From NCBI GenBank assembly GCA_951213105.1, contig OX578155.1, positions 29,714,857 through 29,778,856 of the forward strand: DNA of 64,000 bases. Direction: 5' to 3'. Under the pieces are notes generated by a model that saw only the letters and a program-made list of their open reading frames with translations, searched no databases and was not told the origin of the DNA. Origin of the DNA: Amaurobius ferox (lineage: Eukaryota > Arthropoda > Arachnida > Araneae > Amaurobiidae). The position numbers and the translations under genes are program-made. Shown one piece after another: positions 21,714-32,043 of this stretch; position 1 is the stretch's first letter; the number at the start of each line of letters is the position of its first letter.

Positions 21714-22096
21714 TGGTCAGTTTCAATGCGCTGTAGTTCAGACTATTCATTCATTGGCTGCTATTTTTTAATCATTTGCATATTCGGTTGACAGGTGTTT
21801 GCATGTACAGTTTCATTACTATCGGATTATTTTTCGGGGTGCATCGATTTTTTTTTTTTTTTTTTGTCTTAGAGTGTATACATATGTTTTATGTATACAT
21901 GTATGTGGCTTTAAAGAATAATATTTTTGGAAAAAATTGGGCTCTTATATGGATCGAAAGCACTAAATATCAAGGTTTCTTATATGTACTAATTCCTCAA
22001 ACATTGAGAAATACTGGAGAGTTTTCTGTCTAATGGCCTAGCGGCCAGACGACCAGCATTTGTATACAGCACAAGCAACACATTTACTAATTAAAA

Positions 22097-22494
22097 AAAT
22101 CTGATGTGGACAGCACATGACTTTCCTTATATAATGCAATGTATTTACTACTGTTACAGTTAAAACAAAATAGGTTATTCTTATAGTAGATACTTATATC
22201 TTTTCTGAGTTATTGAATGTTCATCAAGTAGCCGTTATTTTCATTGATTTAGCGTCATTTTTATCCATTTGGCGAGTTTTTCTTTGATTTGGTAACATTT
22301 AAAAATGTCGCCAAGTTGGCGATATTCCGCAAATTTGTCGCCAAAATCTCGCCAAGCGTTATGAAAGGAGAAATAATTTATTCTTATAGCAGATAAATGA
22401 CTATTGGCGTGACTATTGGCGTTCAAATGCAAAAGTATTACTCAAAGTATCATTTTTCATGAATGGAACGAGCTAGATCCACGAGAATGATGTC
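22097..22494 (-). mobile_element. HLE-A, 3' half in reverse orientation
   Basis: It runs from AATCTGATGTGGACAGCACA through the GGCGA-rich segment to GAGAATGATGTCACC, where it stops abruptly. It is directly joined to a second HLE-A copy in the opposite orientation. Confidence 0.8.
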
Positions 22495-23382
22495 ACCAAT
22501 TCGAATTCGAGTTTTCGACGGGAAAGCAGCCCTGATCACGAATCAATCATTTTTGAGGTAATGTCTCTGAAGTAATGAGGTAGTGTGTGTGAAAGTATGT
22601 GTGTGTCAGTGAGTCTGTGGAGACGATATCTCACGAACGAATGGAACGATTCGAATGAAATTTGGTACAAAAATCACAATCTGTAAATACTGGAAGCCTG
22701 TTGTTTTTAAACGTAATCGAATGTTCAGAACTCCCCTAAATTTTCCAGTGAAATTTTGAAAAAATCATCAAAAAATCAATACCTTTATAAAGTTACGAAA
22801 ATAGACTTTTCTTATGTAATTTTTTCTTAGAAAACGATTGGCATAAACTTTAGAACGCTAGCACGAACCGTTCTCGAGATATTGCACATTTTTCAAATAA
22901 ATTTATCAAAAAATCCTATAAATTAAAACAAGAAATTAACTGTTGAGAAACATGTTCACTTTTCATATGTAATATCATGCGATAAATTTGGTGACATCAT
23001 TCTCGTAGATCTAGCGCGATCCATTCATGAGAAAAGAAACTTTGAGTAATAATTTTGTGTTTTAACGCCAATAGTCATTTACCTGCTGTGAGAATAACTT
23101 ATTTCTCCGTCATAAAGCTTGACGAGATTTTGGCGACGAATTTGGCGGAATCTCGCTAACTTGGCGAGTTTTTTAAATGTTAGCAAATTAACGAAAATCT
23201 CGCCAAATGGATAAAAATGACACTAAATCAATAAAAATGACGACTAATTGTCGAAAATTCAATATCTTGGAAAGAATATAAGTATCTACTATAATAATAA
23301 CCGATTTATTTTACTGTAAAAGTAGTAAATTCACCGCATTATATAAGGAAGTCATGTGTTGCCAACATCAGATTTTTTTTAT
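22495..23382 (+). mobile_element. HLE-A lacking its 5' palindrome, inverted partner
   Basis: It begins at AATTCGAATTCGAGTTTTCG, without the 5' TTACTTTCC palindrome, and continues through the whole body to the 3' stem-loop and CAGATTTT. With 22097-22494 it makes an inverted pair, with about 400 bp shared by the two outer arms (22097-22494 and about 22985-23382). Confidence 0.8.
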
Positions 23383-23392
23383 CCATAATTAT

Positions 23393-23595
23393 ACTAAAAC
23401 CAGGGTAGCCCACAAGTGACTAACTTAGGAAATTTGGTTCATTACATTTTGAGTTAAGAGTGGATACATACATTGCATAGACAGTTACACACAGAGACGT
23501 CATGCCCAAAACAGTTTTTTCGTATTGTACAGGTTCCAAAATGTGTAGATCCGTCGAAAAAACAAAAGTTACAGTTGTCGGTATTATAATACGTT
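23393..23595 (-). mobile_element. HLE-B fragment
   Basis: This is the reverse orientation of the HLE-B 5' part: ACCAGGGTAGCCCACAAGTG, GAGTGGATACATACATTGCA, CACACAGAGACGTCATG, TGTAGATCCGTCGAAAA. Its terminal palindrome is not recognisable. It abuts the HLE-A end at 23382. Confidence 0.7.
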
Positions 23596-24657
23596 ATCTT
23601 AGAAGTAAAATTACCAACAACTGCACCCTTTTCTTATGAGCCATCACATATATAGACCTTAATTTTATGCCAAGTGTGAATTCTCTATAACTAATTCAAT
23701 TTATACTTTGAAAATTATTACAAAATTATCTCTCTCAAAATTAATCTAGAAAAAGAAATACTAAATAGAATAATTTTGGTTTTTAAACTAGTTCAACTTC
23801 AACTAGCCACTTCAACTCATGCAGGAGCAATACAGGGTTGTGTCCAAGTTAAATATAATCCACTATGTTTATTATTTGTTTTTTTACAACTGTATCATTG
23901 TATGTAAATCAACGTATTTTAGGTCCTTCAATCGATCTGAATCTAAGTAGAGAAATCTAGATCAAGTCGTTTATGATTTCCCCTCTGTAGCTGAATATTC
24001 TCTGTCACAGGTAAGATTTTCTCCTTCATGAGTTAGTTAAAAGCAGAGCACCTTATATATTTTATTTAAATATGAATTAAGAGATTCGTTATCATTCTCT
24101 TTATGCCTAGCAAGAAATATTCTCTGTCGCAGGGAAGATTTTCCCTTCGTGAGTTAGTTAAAAACAGAGCACCTTATATATTTTATTTAAATATGAATTA
24201 AGAGATTCGTTATCATTCTCTTAATGCCTAGCAAGGTCATAAGTCCTTTCGGCTTATTTTACACCTCCTAGGTCAAAATTGGTATAGCAAAAATGTGTTA
24301 AAAAGAATCTTTGTACATTTTAATTTTAATATTTGAGGGAGGGGTCAGTCTCTATACCCATTAAGAAAAACCACCAACTAAACTAAATAAATAGTTCAAA
24401 CTAAATAAATAGTGTCATTGAACCAGTTTTGTTAATATTAGATTTCATCAGCAGTAAATAATAACAATGTTACTGGTCGTTGATAAGCATTAGCAGTTTT
24501 CTTAAAATATTCTTACTCTAATAATCTAATTAAATGCATGGCCCATTAAAGAATTATAGAAAAGCACCTATTTGTATATTCACGAAAAAACTGCAATCTA
24601 AGCACCAGATTAAAATGTGGGAAAAAAATGAAGTCAGTTTGTCGTATTTGAAATAAG
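23596..24657. other. AT-rich spacer containing a tandem duplication
   Basis: No gene is seen. The only structure is the 122-bp duplication listed next. Confidence 0.4.
23994..24236. repeat. 122-bp tandem duplication
   Basis: AATATTCTCTGTCACAGG (23994) recurs as AATATTCTCTGTCGCAGG at 24116. Both are followed by nearly identical sequence ending ATGCCTAGCAAG, so the duplication is recent. Confidence 0.9.
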
Positions 24658-24661
24658 TTAA

Positions 24662-25386
24662 GGGTGAGCGTCAGTAAATTTTCTGCCCTATCCGCGCTTT
24701 GTTAACTTTCGCGGCACACATATTTCGCCGAAATTCTGCTCAAACAGTTGCGAAATATTTTCTTATAGATAAAATGCTATGCTTAGATTATATTAAAACT
24801 AAATTTAATACCCAAGAAAGCATAGAATATATGTTTTATTTTAATTTAAAATATTTTTGGTGCTGCCATCTGTTGTCGTAATTTAATTCATACCGATTAT
24901 TTTTATTTTTCAATGAACATTTTTAAATATCTATTCCTTTTAATACAGTGTTAAATACAAAAACATATTATATATAATAATGCCACAATCACGGAAAGGT
25001 AATTTATCATTCTATAAATTTGATAAGGGATCTGAATGTACATCACTGAGGACTGCAGTTTTGTCTTCAAGTTCCTTTGTCTTCAAGTCCAAGTTCAATT
25101 ACGTTTAAGTGATTATGGCATTATATATGATCTGCTGTTGTATTTAATAGCGTATTAGAAGGAATAGACATTTAAAAATGTTCATTAAAAAATAAAAATA
25201 GTCGGTATGAATTAAATTACGACAACAGATGGCAGCACCAAAAGTATTTTAAATTAAAATAAAATATATATTCTATGTTTTATTGGGTATTAAATTTAGT
25301 TTTAATATAATCTAAGCATTGCAAATATGTTTGCCGCGAAAGTTAACAAAGCGCGGATAGGGCAGAAAATTTACTGATGCTCACCC
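24662..25386. mobile_element. Long palindromic element with TTAA flanks, copy 1
   Basis: TTAA at 24658-24661 and 25387-25390 brackets GGGTGAGCGTCAGTAAATTT...AAATTTACTGATGCTCACCC. The two arms, about 300 bp each, are near-complementary through landmarks CTATCCGCGCTTTGTTAAC, GGTGCTGCCATCTGTTGT and AATTCATACCGA, leaving a loop of about 110 bp. The right arm lacks about 49 bp present in copy 2 (62545). TTAA duplication is typical of piggyBac and some other superfamilies, but the GGG terminus does not match the usual CCC start of piggyBac. It is non-coding. Confidence 0.8.
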
Positions 25387-25588
25387 TTAAATGAATGTTT
25401 TACTTGATATAGTAATCAATTTTTTAGTTCTACAGTTAGTTACATTTACCAAGTAAACGTTATATGTTGATAAGATATATTTATCACTAATCACTATATT
25501 CACAACTAGTCTGAAATATAAAATAAAAAGTTGAAGATTTTCCTTTGGTAAAAATACCTAAGATGAGAAAAGTGTAGGATTGGTTATA

Positions 25589-26970
25589 CAGTGCTCGAAG
25601 AATGTATAAGGGCAACATATAATTGAATGAAAATATACTTTTATCAAAATGAATTTTTGATATTTCTGACCTCTAATATGAAATTATACAATAACATTTA
25701 CAACACATAAAGGAACAAATATGAACCTTACAAAAGTTAACCTTCTAAAGATCTATTATCACTAAAGAAAATATAAAAAAAAAAGCATAAGGACATATTC
25801 TAAATTACTTAACATTTCCCTAAATAATCAAGAGAAGAGCCTTTTTTTCCAATTACTTGAATAAGCCGCGAGGCCATCAATGCTAAAAGTTCTTTTAAAG
25901 TGTCTATGGAAATGTTATTCCAAGCTTGTTTGAAGGCTAATACAAGATCCTGTTTATACTGATATTGTGTGCCATTTTTATAAACTTCTCGGGCTAGAAG
26001 GCCCCATAAATTTTCTATTGGATTGAGATCGGGACTCCACGCTGACCCATCAAGTAAATTTACTGAAGTAGCTTCAAACCAGAGTTTTGCACTCTTAGAA
26101 ATGTGTATGGAAGCGTTATCCTGTTGGAAAATATAGTCTCCAGAAGTAATTAGTGGGGCCTTAGGTCACAAATGTTTGCATAACATATCAACATATTTGT
26201 CAGAATTCATTTTGTAGTTGATAAAGACTATAGGAGTGGTTCCGTTTGCTGCAAAAGCGCCCAAAATCATTACTGTGCCCCCACCGTATTGACGTTTGGA
26301 AAAAACTTCTCTGATTTTACGCAGATTACATCAAAAATAGCGAAAACCATCTGGCCCATCAAGATTGAACTTCTTTTCGTCCGAAAATATTACATGAATC
26401 CATTTTGGATCGAGAGAAATTTATTTTTTTTAACTCCTGTCTTCTTTCTTTATGCTCCTTTTTAAGAGGCGGACGTGACATTAATTTTCCATACCAAATA
26501 TGCGGATGTTTATTCAAAACATTTTAAACTGTTCGTGTGGAACATGGTAAGTCCAAATTTCTTCTAACTTCATTTGCAGTTTCCTTTTTCTCGCAATTTC
26601 TTCTTACAACCATTCTTTTCTGTCGATGAGTTAGAATTTCTGGTCTTCCGGTTCCTTTTTTCATTCCACACATTCCAGGTTCTTTTAGAAATTATAAACT
26701 ACAGTTTTAGACCTTTTAATTTTTTTTCGAAATTTCATGCCCACTCAATCCACATTCTTTAAAAGCAAGAATTTCCCCCTTTTCAAGGTCAGACAGATGA
26801 GTTCCTTTTGGCATCATATAAAAATCGGGAAGAAGTGAGGCAAGTGTGAATTTTGTTTAGAAACCCAGACTTTATATTTAAAATTACCATTTTCTGCTTT
26901 CAAATATGCAAATTTTACTATAATTTTAAATTAAAAAATAGTTGTCCTTATATTTTTCTCCAAGATCATA
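25589..26970 (-). mobile_element. Tc3-like transposon, degenerate
   Basis: The left end TA|CAGTGCTCGAAGAATGTATA continues AGGGCAA, and the reverse complement of the right end (around 26942-26969) contains GGAGAAAAATATAAGGACAA, giving a diverged inverted repeat pair. The transposase pseudogene lies between on the minus strand. A better-preserved terminus of the same type occurs at about 30237-30267. Confidence 0.7.
25809..26814 (-). pseudogene. Tc3-like transposase, multiply broken
   Basis: ATG 26814 starts MPKGTHLSDLEKGEILAFKE, followed by CGLSGHEISKKI (helix-turn-helix), then frameshifts and stops. Downstream the DDE domain reads FSDEKKFNLDGPDG (first Asp), YGGGTVMILGAFA, IFQQDNASIHIS (second Asp), and WSPDLNPIENLWG (Glu present), ending in ALMASRLIQVIGKKG and a stop at 25809. 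SPDLNPIENLWG is characteristic of Tc3-type rather than Tc1-type proteins. At least two in-frame stops (for example after DGFRYF and after CKHL) inactivate it, although the catalytic residues themselves persist. Confidence 0.85.
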
Positions 26971-27117
26971 TGGGTTTATAATTTATAAAGTAAATTTATA
27001 CATATTTATTTTTGGAAAATTTAACTAATTTACATTAAAAATAACTTAATTTTATCAATATTTTTACTTAAGAAATTTGCATACATTTCGGTCTTGAAGA
27101 TATCTAGATTTGGCGAG

Positions 27118-27330
27118 TTGCCGACGTGGTTGTCGAGTGGTCAAAGGCAAGCGTTTCCGTAGCAATCGCTCGACTGCCACGTTGTAGGTTCGAGCCCCAA
27201 GTAAGGCATGGATGCGTCACCTCCGAAAGCAGAGGCCGGAGCACTAATTTTTGACGTCTTGGCTTGTAGGCCCACTGCGAGTAGGTCTTCCAGATCGCGA
27301 TCGAAGCTTTTGCTATTTGTTTCCCTTTTA
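27118..27330 (+). mobile_element. tRNA-derived SINE, tRNA-Ser/Leu-like head
   Basis: TGGTTGTCGAGTGGTC resembles an A box and GGTTCGAGCCCC a B box. A long variable region between them is typical of class II tRNAs (Ser/Leu). A tRNA-unrelated GC-richer body follows (GTCACCTCCGAAAGCAGAGG, GGCTTGTAGGCCCACTGCGA) to about 27330. There is no cleanly folding acceptor stem, so this is not a tRNA gene. I could not find a target-site duplication. Confidence 0.65.
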
Positions 27331-28477
27331 ATTCTCTGTTCGATGTAAAGGAATCATAATTTATCAGTAAAGAAAATAATATTCATGAAATTTGGAAGTA
27401 TTTTCGATAATGTTCATTAAAATGGGTGATTTAAAATCTTAATATTGCTGTACATTTCCTTAAAATAAAATATTTATAATGACTCATTCACTGTAGGAGC
27501 AAAGATGAAAGGATTCCATTCAGTCAGTGCTTTAATAAAAGTTTGAAAAAGAACCCTGTATATTTATTGCTTAATCAGGCATTTTATTTGAATAATTCTT
27601 CAGTACATTCAGCTAAAGTATGCGTACTTACAGATAAAGTATGCAGAAACTAAAATGATTACTGAATACTATATCTTTAAATATCATAAGATAATCATTA
27701 AAAAGAAACTCAGAATTTAACTTTTAATATGCTTACGTGTTTATTTATTTTTATTTCATTTTATTTTATTCATTTTTTGTTGTTATAAATTGTAAAATGA
27801 TTTAGAATTAAGATAAAATACTAGTTGAATGTCATTCATTAACCTATGCACTATAAATTGTAGAAGTTCAGGTTTTCTAATATAGCACATCTTATATTCC
27901 CTTTTTTACTACCAGACATTAACAAATTGTAAACAATTTTGCTTAATTATAGAGTTTGAAATACCTCAGGGGCTTTGAAAATTTAATAAAGCTGTATAAT
28001 AAAACTTTTTGGTATTAATATTTCATTTACAATTCCATTGAAGTGAAAATGTAAAAAAGATTAAATTAGCTTTGTATTATTAAAATAACATTAACTATAA
28101 TATAATGAAATATACAATGGTAACTTGAAATTGTAAGTTAGTTACTTTGCTTTTTTCCAAGTTATTTTAACAATTTTCAATAACATAATAACTCGCTACA
28201 TAAAAAATAAAATGTGCCCAACCTAAACACAAATGACTTCCTAACCTATTCTTCTAAAATTTCAGCATGCCATAACAAATAATAAAAAATATACGTGCAA
28301 TATATTAAGATACTATATCTTTTATATGCAATTACTTATCAAACAGTTAAAATATGTTATTTGATGTGTGAAATATTCCATTTTACATTATTTTACTTTC
28401 ATAACTTTAGTGTAGCATTTTTATTGCTACGATTTCTTACTATTGACAATATCTTAAAAAGAGAATGACATTTTTTA
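27331..28477. other. AT-rich spacer, no gene seen
   Basis: Very AT-rich sequence without repeat boundaries or ORFs of interest. Confidence 0.4.
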
Positions 28478-29298
28478 TCTATATAAATAAAATTGAAAAT
28501 ACATGTATCTGTCTGTGTATTTATCTATCTCATCATCACGGTAGAACTGCTGCATCGAATTTCATGAACATTCTGTGGGTAGCTTTGAAATAGCCCTACT
28601 TAAAATTTAGTCCATGTTTCGAGTTTCTAGGACCAGGGATTGTCGAGATATGAATAAAAATCCCACAATTAAACCTTCCATAAAAATAGAATTATGCAGA
28701 TGATATATTTTCCACAAATTTATTAAGAAAATTATATCATGATGCTTAGCAACGCAATTAAATCAAATGTGTTTATTAGGCAGACGATTATTAAATTTTT
28801 TAAGATTTAAATAATAAAGAAATCAATATAAAACAAAATTTTATAACCATTTTTATACAATTTTAGCGCTTTTATTTTAGTTTATATTGATCCAATTTCA
28901 TATATATTTTATAATTTGTTTTCAAACGAGAATGTTTTATTCAGATCTGCTTGAAGATAATTTTGTATAGAAAACACAGAAAGGAGAATTAAATGAAATA
29001 TTTTAATAGAATGTTTTGAGTAAGAATGTCATTTAGAATACTGCAGGAATTTGCACATATATTAAATCATGGGCAATGTCGGGTATATCTGCTATTAACA
29101 GTATACATAAAATTGTATGTTGTACATCTATCTGTCTGTTTATTATCTCAGCACGGTAGAGATCACCTATTTTCATTTCATTAGAATTATTATAAAATTT
29201 CAAAAATTGAGACTCTAAATATTAAAACTTCACATCAAATTCTGAATTTTAGGTTTCTTGTATTATATGGTCAGTATGAAGAACGGACATGCTGCTAG
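28478..29298 (+). mobile_element. Non-autonomous Helitron
   Basis: It begins A|TCTATATAAATAAAATTGAA and ends GGACATGCTGCTAG|T, giving the Helitron hallmarks: 5' TC, 3' CTRR, insertion between A and T, no target-site duplication. Internal landmarks include CATCATCACGGTAGAACTGC and GTTTCGAGTTTCTAGGACC. It has no Rep/Hel ORF. The 3' hairpin is weak here but clear in the related copy ending at 34225. Confidence 0.7.
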
Positions 29299-29860
29299 TC
29301 TATTATAAAATATTACACAACTAACAACATTATTAAAGTAATTTTAAAATATTTGCAGGAGACTGTATAATTTATGTATAATGACACATGTATAATAGCT
29401 GTATAATGACACAAGCTAACTTGATAAAATATACATTTTAAACATTGAATGATTTTAAATACTTTACAATTACTTAGCTAAGCTTAATTTTACAAGTACC
29501 TGGGCAGTTCTTAATTAATATGACAACAATAAAATTTTAAAACAAACTAAGAAAACTCTAAAAGGTTTGTTGACGTTATAATTAGCAACAAAACAATTTA
29601 GAATCCAGTTAGCGTTAATTGAATAGCAATAATTTGATTGCCATATATTTAAAATTCTATATAATTTTAAATGACATGATAATAAGCAAAAAATGGTAAG
29701 CACTTACTTCTAAATAGCATTTTTCGTTTTTCACATTACAGAAATAAGGTAATTAGTAATCCAATGTTATAAGGTATGTAGTCGAAGGTATGCTGGTCAA
29801 AATGTTTATTAAATGATGAACTAACATATAAGACATTCAAAAATACGATAAAAAGACCGT
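29299..29860. other. AT-rich spacer, no gene seen
   Basis: No coding or repeat feature is recognised; the short reverse ORF at 29515-29703 is unsupported. Confidence 0.4.
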
Positions 29861-30268
29861 TATGCATCCACACGCGCGAGCCCACGTACTGCACTGCACT
29901 GCACATACGATACTTCTTTGTGTGGGCTACTCTACTAGGGGAGAACTTTCCAGAAAAGTTGAGACGGAGGAATTCGAATTCGAAGGCCAGAATTGGGCCT
30001 ACAGCTAATACGTCACGAGGTACAGGGGGGGGGAAAGTAGTTCGGCCTTTTCTACCGGGGGTGACGATGGATGTTTGTGTTGTGGGCGCAATGTGATCCG
30101 CCCCCTCTGGTGCGCCTGGGGCAACGTCAATGGACGGCTGAATGGTTCACACTCTGGCCGCTGTAATAAAGGCGAATGACGAAGGTCAAAAGTGCCTGGC
30201 CATTTGATAAAAAAAAAAAAGGATTTGGAGAGTTTTCGCTTGTCCTTATACTTTTTCGCGCACTGTAT
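29861..30268. mobile_element. GC-richer fragment ending in a Tc3-like terminus
   Basis: A GC-richer block (CACGCGCGAGCCCACG, CGCCCCCTCTGGTGCGCC) ends in TTGTCCTTATACTTTTTCGC, then GCACTGTA (about 30237-30267). That is the inverted terminal sequence of the 25589-26970 element in better condition. It is probably a deletion derivative or solo end; no opposite terminus is identified. Confidence 0.45.
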
Positions 30269-30605
30269 TAGTTATTTTATAACAAAGAGTTTCATTTGCA
30301 TTGTAAAACAGTAAATTTTGATTGACAACATATTTAAAAGTATCCATTAAAGTATCATGCCCACGTGATCATTAATATTTTCGTTGCTTACAGTAAACTC
30401 AATTTGAACTTTTGCTTGAAAGATATGATAAAAACGCAAAGAAGTATTATATGAAAATATATATAAATAAAAGTATATGCTCCGATTATAAAATAGAAAT
30501 TATCACAAACAACTGCACTCAAAAGACTAAAAAGATAAATAATTATTTCAGCCAGATTAATTAATAATAATTATTTCAGAGTGCAATAGTTCGTTATTAA
30601 TGTTA

Positions 30606-30617
30606 GGTATATGATGG
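30606..30617. repeat. Target-site duplication, left
   Basis: GGTATATGATGG is identical to 31005-31016. The pair flanks the 5S SINE exactly. Confidence 0.85.
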
Positions 30618-31004
30618 ATTGTTGTTGTTGAGACCCAGACCGTCCGACCTACCAGAAAGGTGTAAGGTAACTGTATGGACGGCCGGGAAGTGCCACCCAA
30701 TTTAGACCGGAACCCAGTGGGGGAGGCATCCACAGGGACCGTACCCTCCTTCCCCTACCACCAACCTCTCGGAAGGACTTACGGACCCACATGTTTAACG
30801 TGATCGTACTCCGCATGAACACGGCGGCATTTGTGGCAGCGTGAAAATCTAGCGCGCAAACCACGGGGATACTGCACCCGAGATGGCCAACAGCACGCGG
30901 CGTTCCGAGGTGGTCACCCACCAAGTACTAACCGCGCCCGATGCTGCTTGACTTCGGTGATCTAACGAGAACCGGTGTTTTCAGCACGGTACGGCCGTTG
31001 GCCC
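30618..31004 (-). mobile_element. Complete 5S-rRNA-derived SINE (SINE3-type) with 12-bp target-site duplications
   Basis: On the minus strand the order is a 118-bp 5S rRNA head, a body of about 260 bp with the landmark CTAAATTGGGTGGCAC, then GGTCGGACGGTCTGGGTCTC and an (AAC)n tail. GGTATATGATGG flanks both sides. SINE3-type elements use the 5S internal Pol III promoter and are copied by a partner LINE that recognises the 3' tail. Fragments of body or tail occur at 440, 2485, 18215, 36145 and 43112. It lies about 540 bp upstream of the PDZ start codon, divergently transcribed. Confidence 0.85.
30885..31002 (-). rRNA. 5S rRNA-like sequence, head of the SINE
   Basis: On the minus strand it starts GCCAACGGCCGTACC, contains GTCAAGCAGCATCGGGCGCG (box A region) and GGTTAGTACTTGGTGGGTGA (box C region), and ends GCCGCGTGCTGTTGGCC. 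Both strands of helix I (GCCAACGG with GCTGTTGGC) are preserved, as are the Pol III internal control elements. It is fused to a SINE body without a T-run terminator, so it is a retroposon head rather than a functional ribosomal gene. Confidence 0.7.
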
Positions 31005-31016
31005 GGTATATGATGG
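31005..31016. repeat. Target-site duplication, right
   Basis: GGTATATGATGG, the partner of 30606-30617. Confidence 0.85.
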
Positions 31017-31379
31017 GTGTCAAAAATGAATATATTCAGAATTATACTTACGTTAACACCTAATAAGTCGGTGATTTCTCACAAAATACTGAAAATACAT
31101 ATTTAACAGTTACGAAATGAGTGTAACAATGCTTCTGCGATCAAGCAGCAATACAATCAAAAAATTAAAAACGACGGTGAGACGATGTCATGTGCCAAAG
31201 GATGATGTCAGCGCCTTCTGACAGTTTTCCTGAGTTCTGCATCCACTCCCGATGCTGAATCGGCGTCCCGCCTATACTTATTGCTAGAATCCTGTATCAA
31301 AATACGTATCCAGAGTAGGCTACTCAAATCGGAAGCCATTGGGCGTCATGCGCCCTCTGTGGTTTGGTGAAAACCATTT
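31017..31379. other. Region upstream of the PDZ gene
   Basis: There are no ORFs and GC rises towards the gene. ATGCGCCCTCTGTGG near 31347 loosely resembles an insulator-type motif but does not match cleanly. No TATA box is evident. The promoter is expected here or just downstream. Confidence 0.35.
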
Positions 31380-31545
31380 ATGATTTCTCTACACAACACT
31401 TTATCTTTAAACTGCGTCGCGGCGTTTTTCGGAACGTGCAGACGCTTAGTTGTTTACTGGAATTGTTCGTCTGAAGTCTTGTGCACTTTAAACTTGTGTC
31501 ATTTCATGGTTGGATATTACTCGGTGTTAAATTAATTTGAAAAAA
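31380..31545 (+). promoter_or_regulatory. Probable 5' UTR / core promoter of the PDZ gene
   Basis: Moderately GC-rich sequence with several CpGs (GCGTCGCGGCGTTTTTCGG near 31412) immediately precedes the start codon, and no TATA box stands out. An in-frame TAA at 31528-31530 closes the reading frame upstream of ATG 31546. The transcription start cannot be placed from sequence alone. Confidence 0.4.
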
Positions 31546-32037
31546 ATGTCGTCTGAACTGCCACCTGACGCTCCTGCGCCAAGATTGTGTCACTTGATTA
31601 AATGGGTAGATTTCGACGGTTACGGCTTTAACCTCCACGCTGAAAAGTCTAGATCTGGTCAATTTATTGGTAAAGTTGATGAAGATAGTCCTGCTCAGCA
31701 TGCTGGTCTTCGAGAAGGGGACCGTATAATTGAAGTTAATGGCGTCAACATTGCCCAAGAGAATCACAGGCAGGTTGTTGAAAGGATAAAATCGATTCCT
31801 AATGAAACAAAATTGCTTGTAGTTGACGAAGAAGTAGATAAGTGGTACAAAGAGAAGAAAATAGTTGTAAAAAGTACCCAAGCCAATGTGCTGGTTATGA
31901 AAACACCTATTCCTCGCCCGTCTCAGGAGCCCCCTTCTTATGAAAATATTTCTCTTCCTGCAAACGGAGTTGAAAAAAATACTGTTGGGAACGGAATGCA
32001 TGACTCGAAGTATTCACCTTCAAGCTCATCTAAACAT
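31546..32037 (+). CDS. First coding exon of an NHERF/EBP50-like PDZ scaffold protein (partial)
   Basis: The exon gives 164 residues ending in phase 0 at the donor. A PDZ domain spans about residues 13-94: the carboxylate-binding loop GYGF (25-28) is followed by NLHAEKSRSGQFIGKV, DSPAQHAGLREGDRIIEVNG (48-66) and helix B ENHRQVVERIK (72-82). His74 at the first position of helix B predicts a class I PDZ that binds C-terminal S/T-x-hydrophobic ligands. The order and motifs match PDZ1 of NHERF1/2, cytoplasmic adaptors linking membrane transporters and receptors to ezrin/radixin/moesin and actin. The tail (about 110-164) is proline- and serine-rich linker. ATG 31546 has A at -3 and an in-frame stop at 31528. 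The second PDZ and ERM-binding tail are not in the window. Domain call strong, orthology good. Confidence 0.9.
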
Positions 32038-32043
32038 GTAAGT
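32038..32043 (+). other. Splice donor of the PDZ exon
   Basis: GTAAGT follows the codon CAT (His164). It matches the GTAAGT donor consensus. Reading through it adds only six codons before a stop, which agrees with splicing here. Confidence 0.85.

Larger units (their letters stand above)
20411..21876 (-). mobile_element. Tc1-type transposon, inactive copy
   Basis: The termini are inverted repeats. The left end reads CGCTAAGACATAAAAATCGA, and the reverse complement of the right end reads CACTCTAAGAC, then an A run and ATCGATGCACC; both continue to GAAAA(G)AATTATCC-like sequence. TA flanks both sides. The length of about 1.47 kb is normal for a Tc1 element. The transposase inside is broken. Confidence 0.85.

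Noticed and set aside
30649..30924. 91-codon reverse ORF
   Set aside because: It reads the body of the 5S-derived SINE; the homologous fragments at 2485 and 18215 do not keep the frame.
31340..31365. CTCF-like insulator motif
   Set aside because: ATGCGCCCTCTGTGG lacks one base of the expected core spacing. A single imperfect match is not evidence.
31537..31545. Upstream start at a TTG for the PDZ protein
   Set aside because: ATG at 31546 has A at -3 and is the natural eukaryotic start; the frame is closed by TAA at 31528.
31504..32001. 165-codon reverse ORF opposite the PDZ exon
   Set aside because: It is the shadow of a real coding exon. The forward frame has a full PDZ domain, an in-frame upstream stop and a donor.
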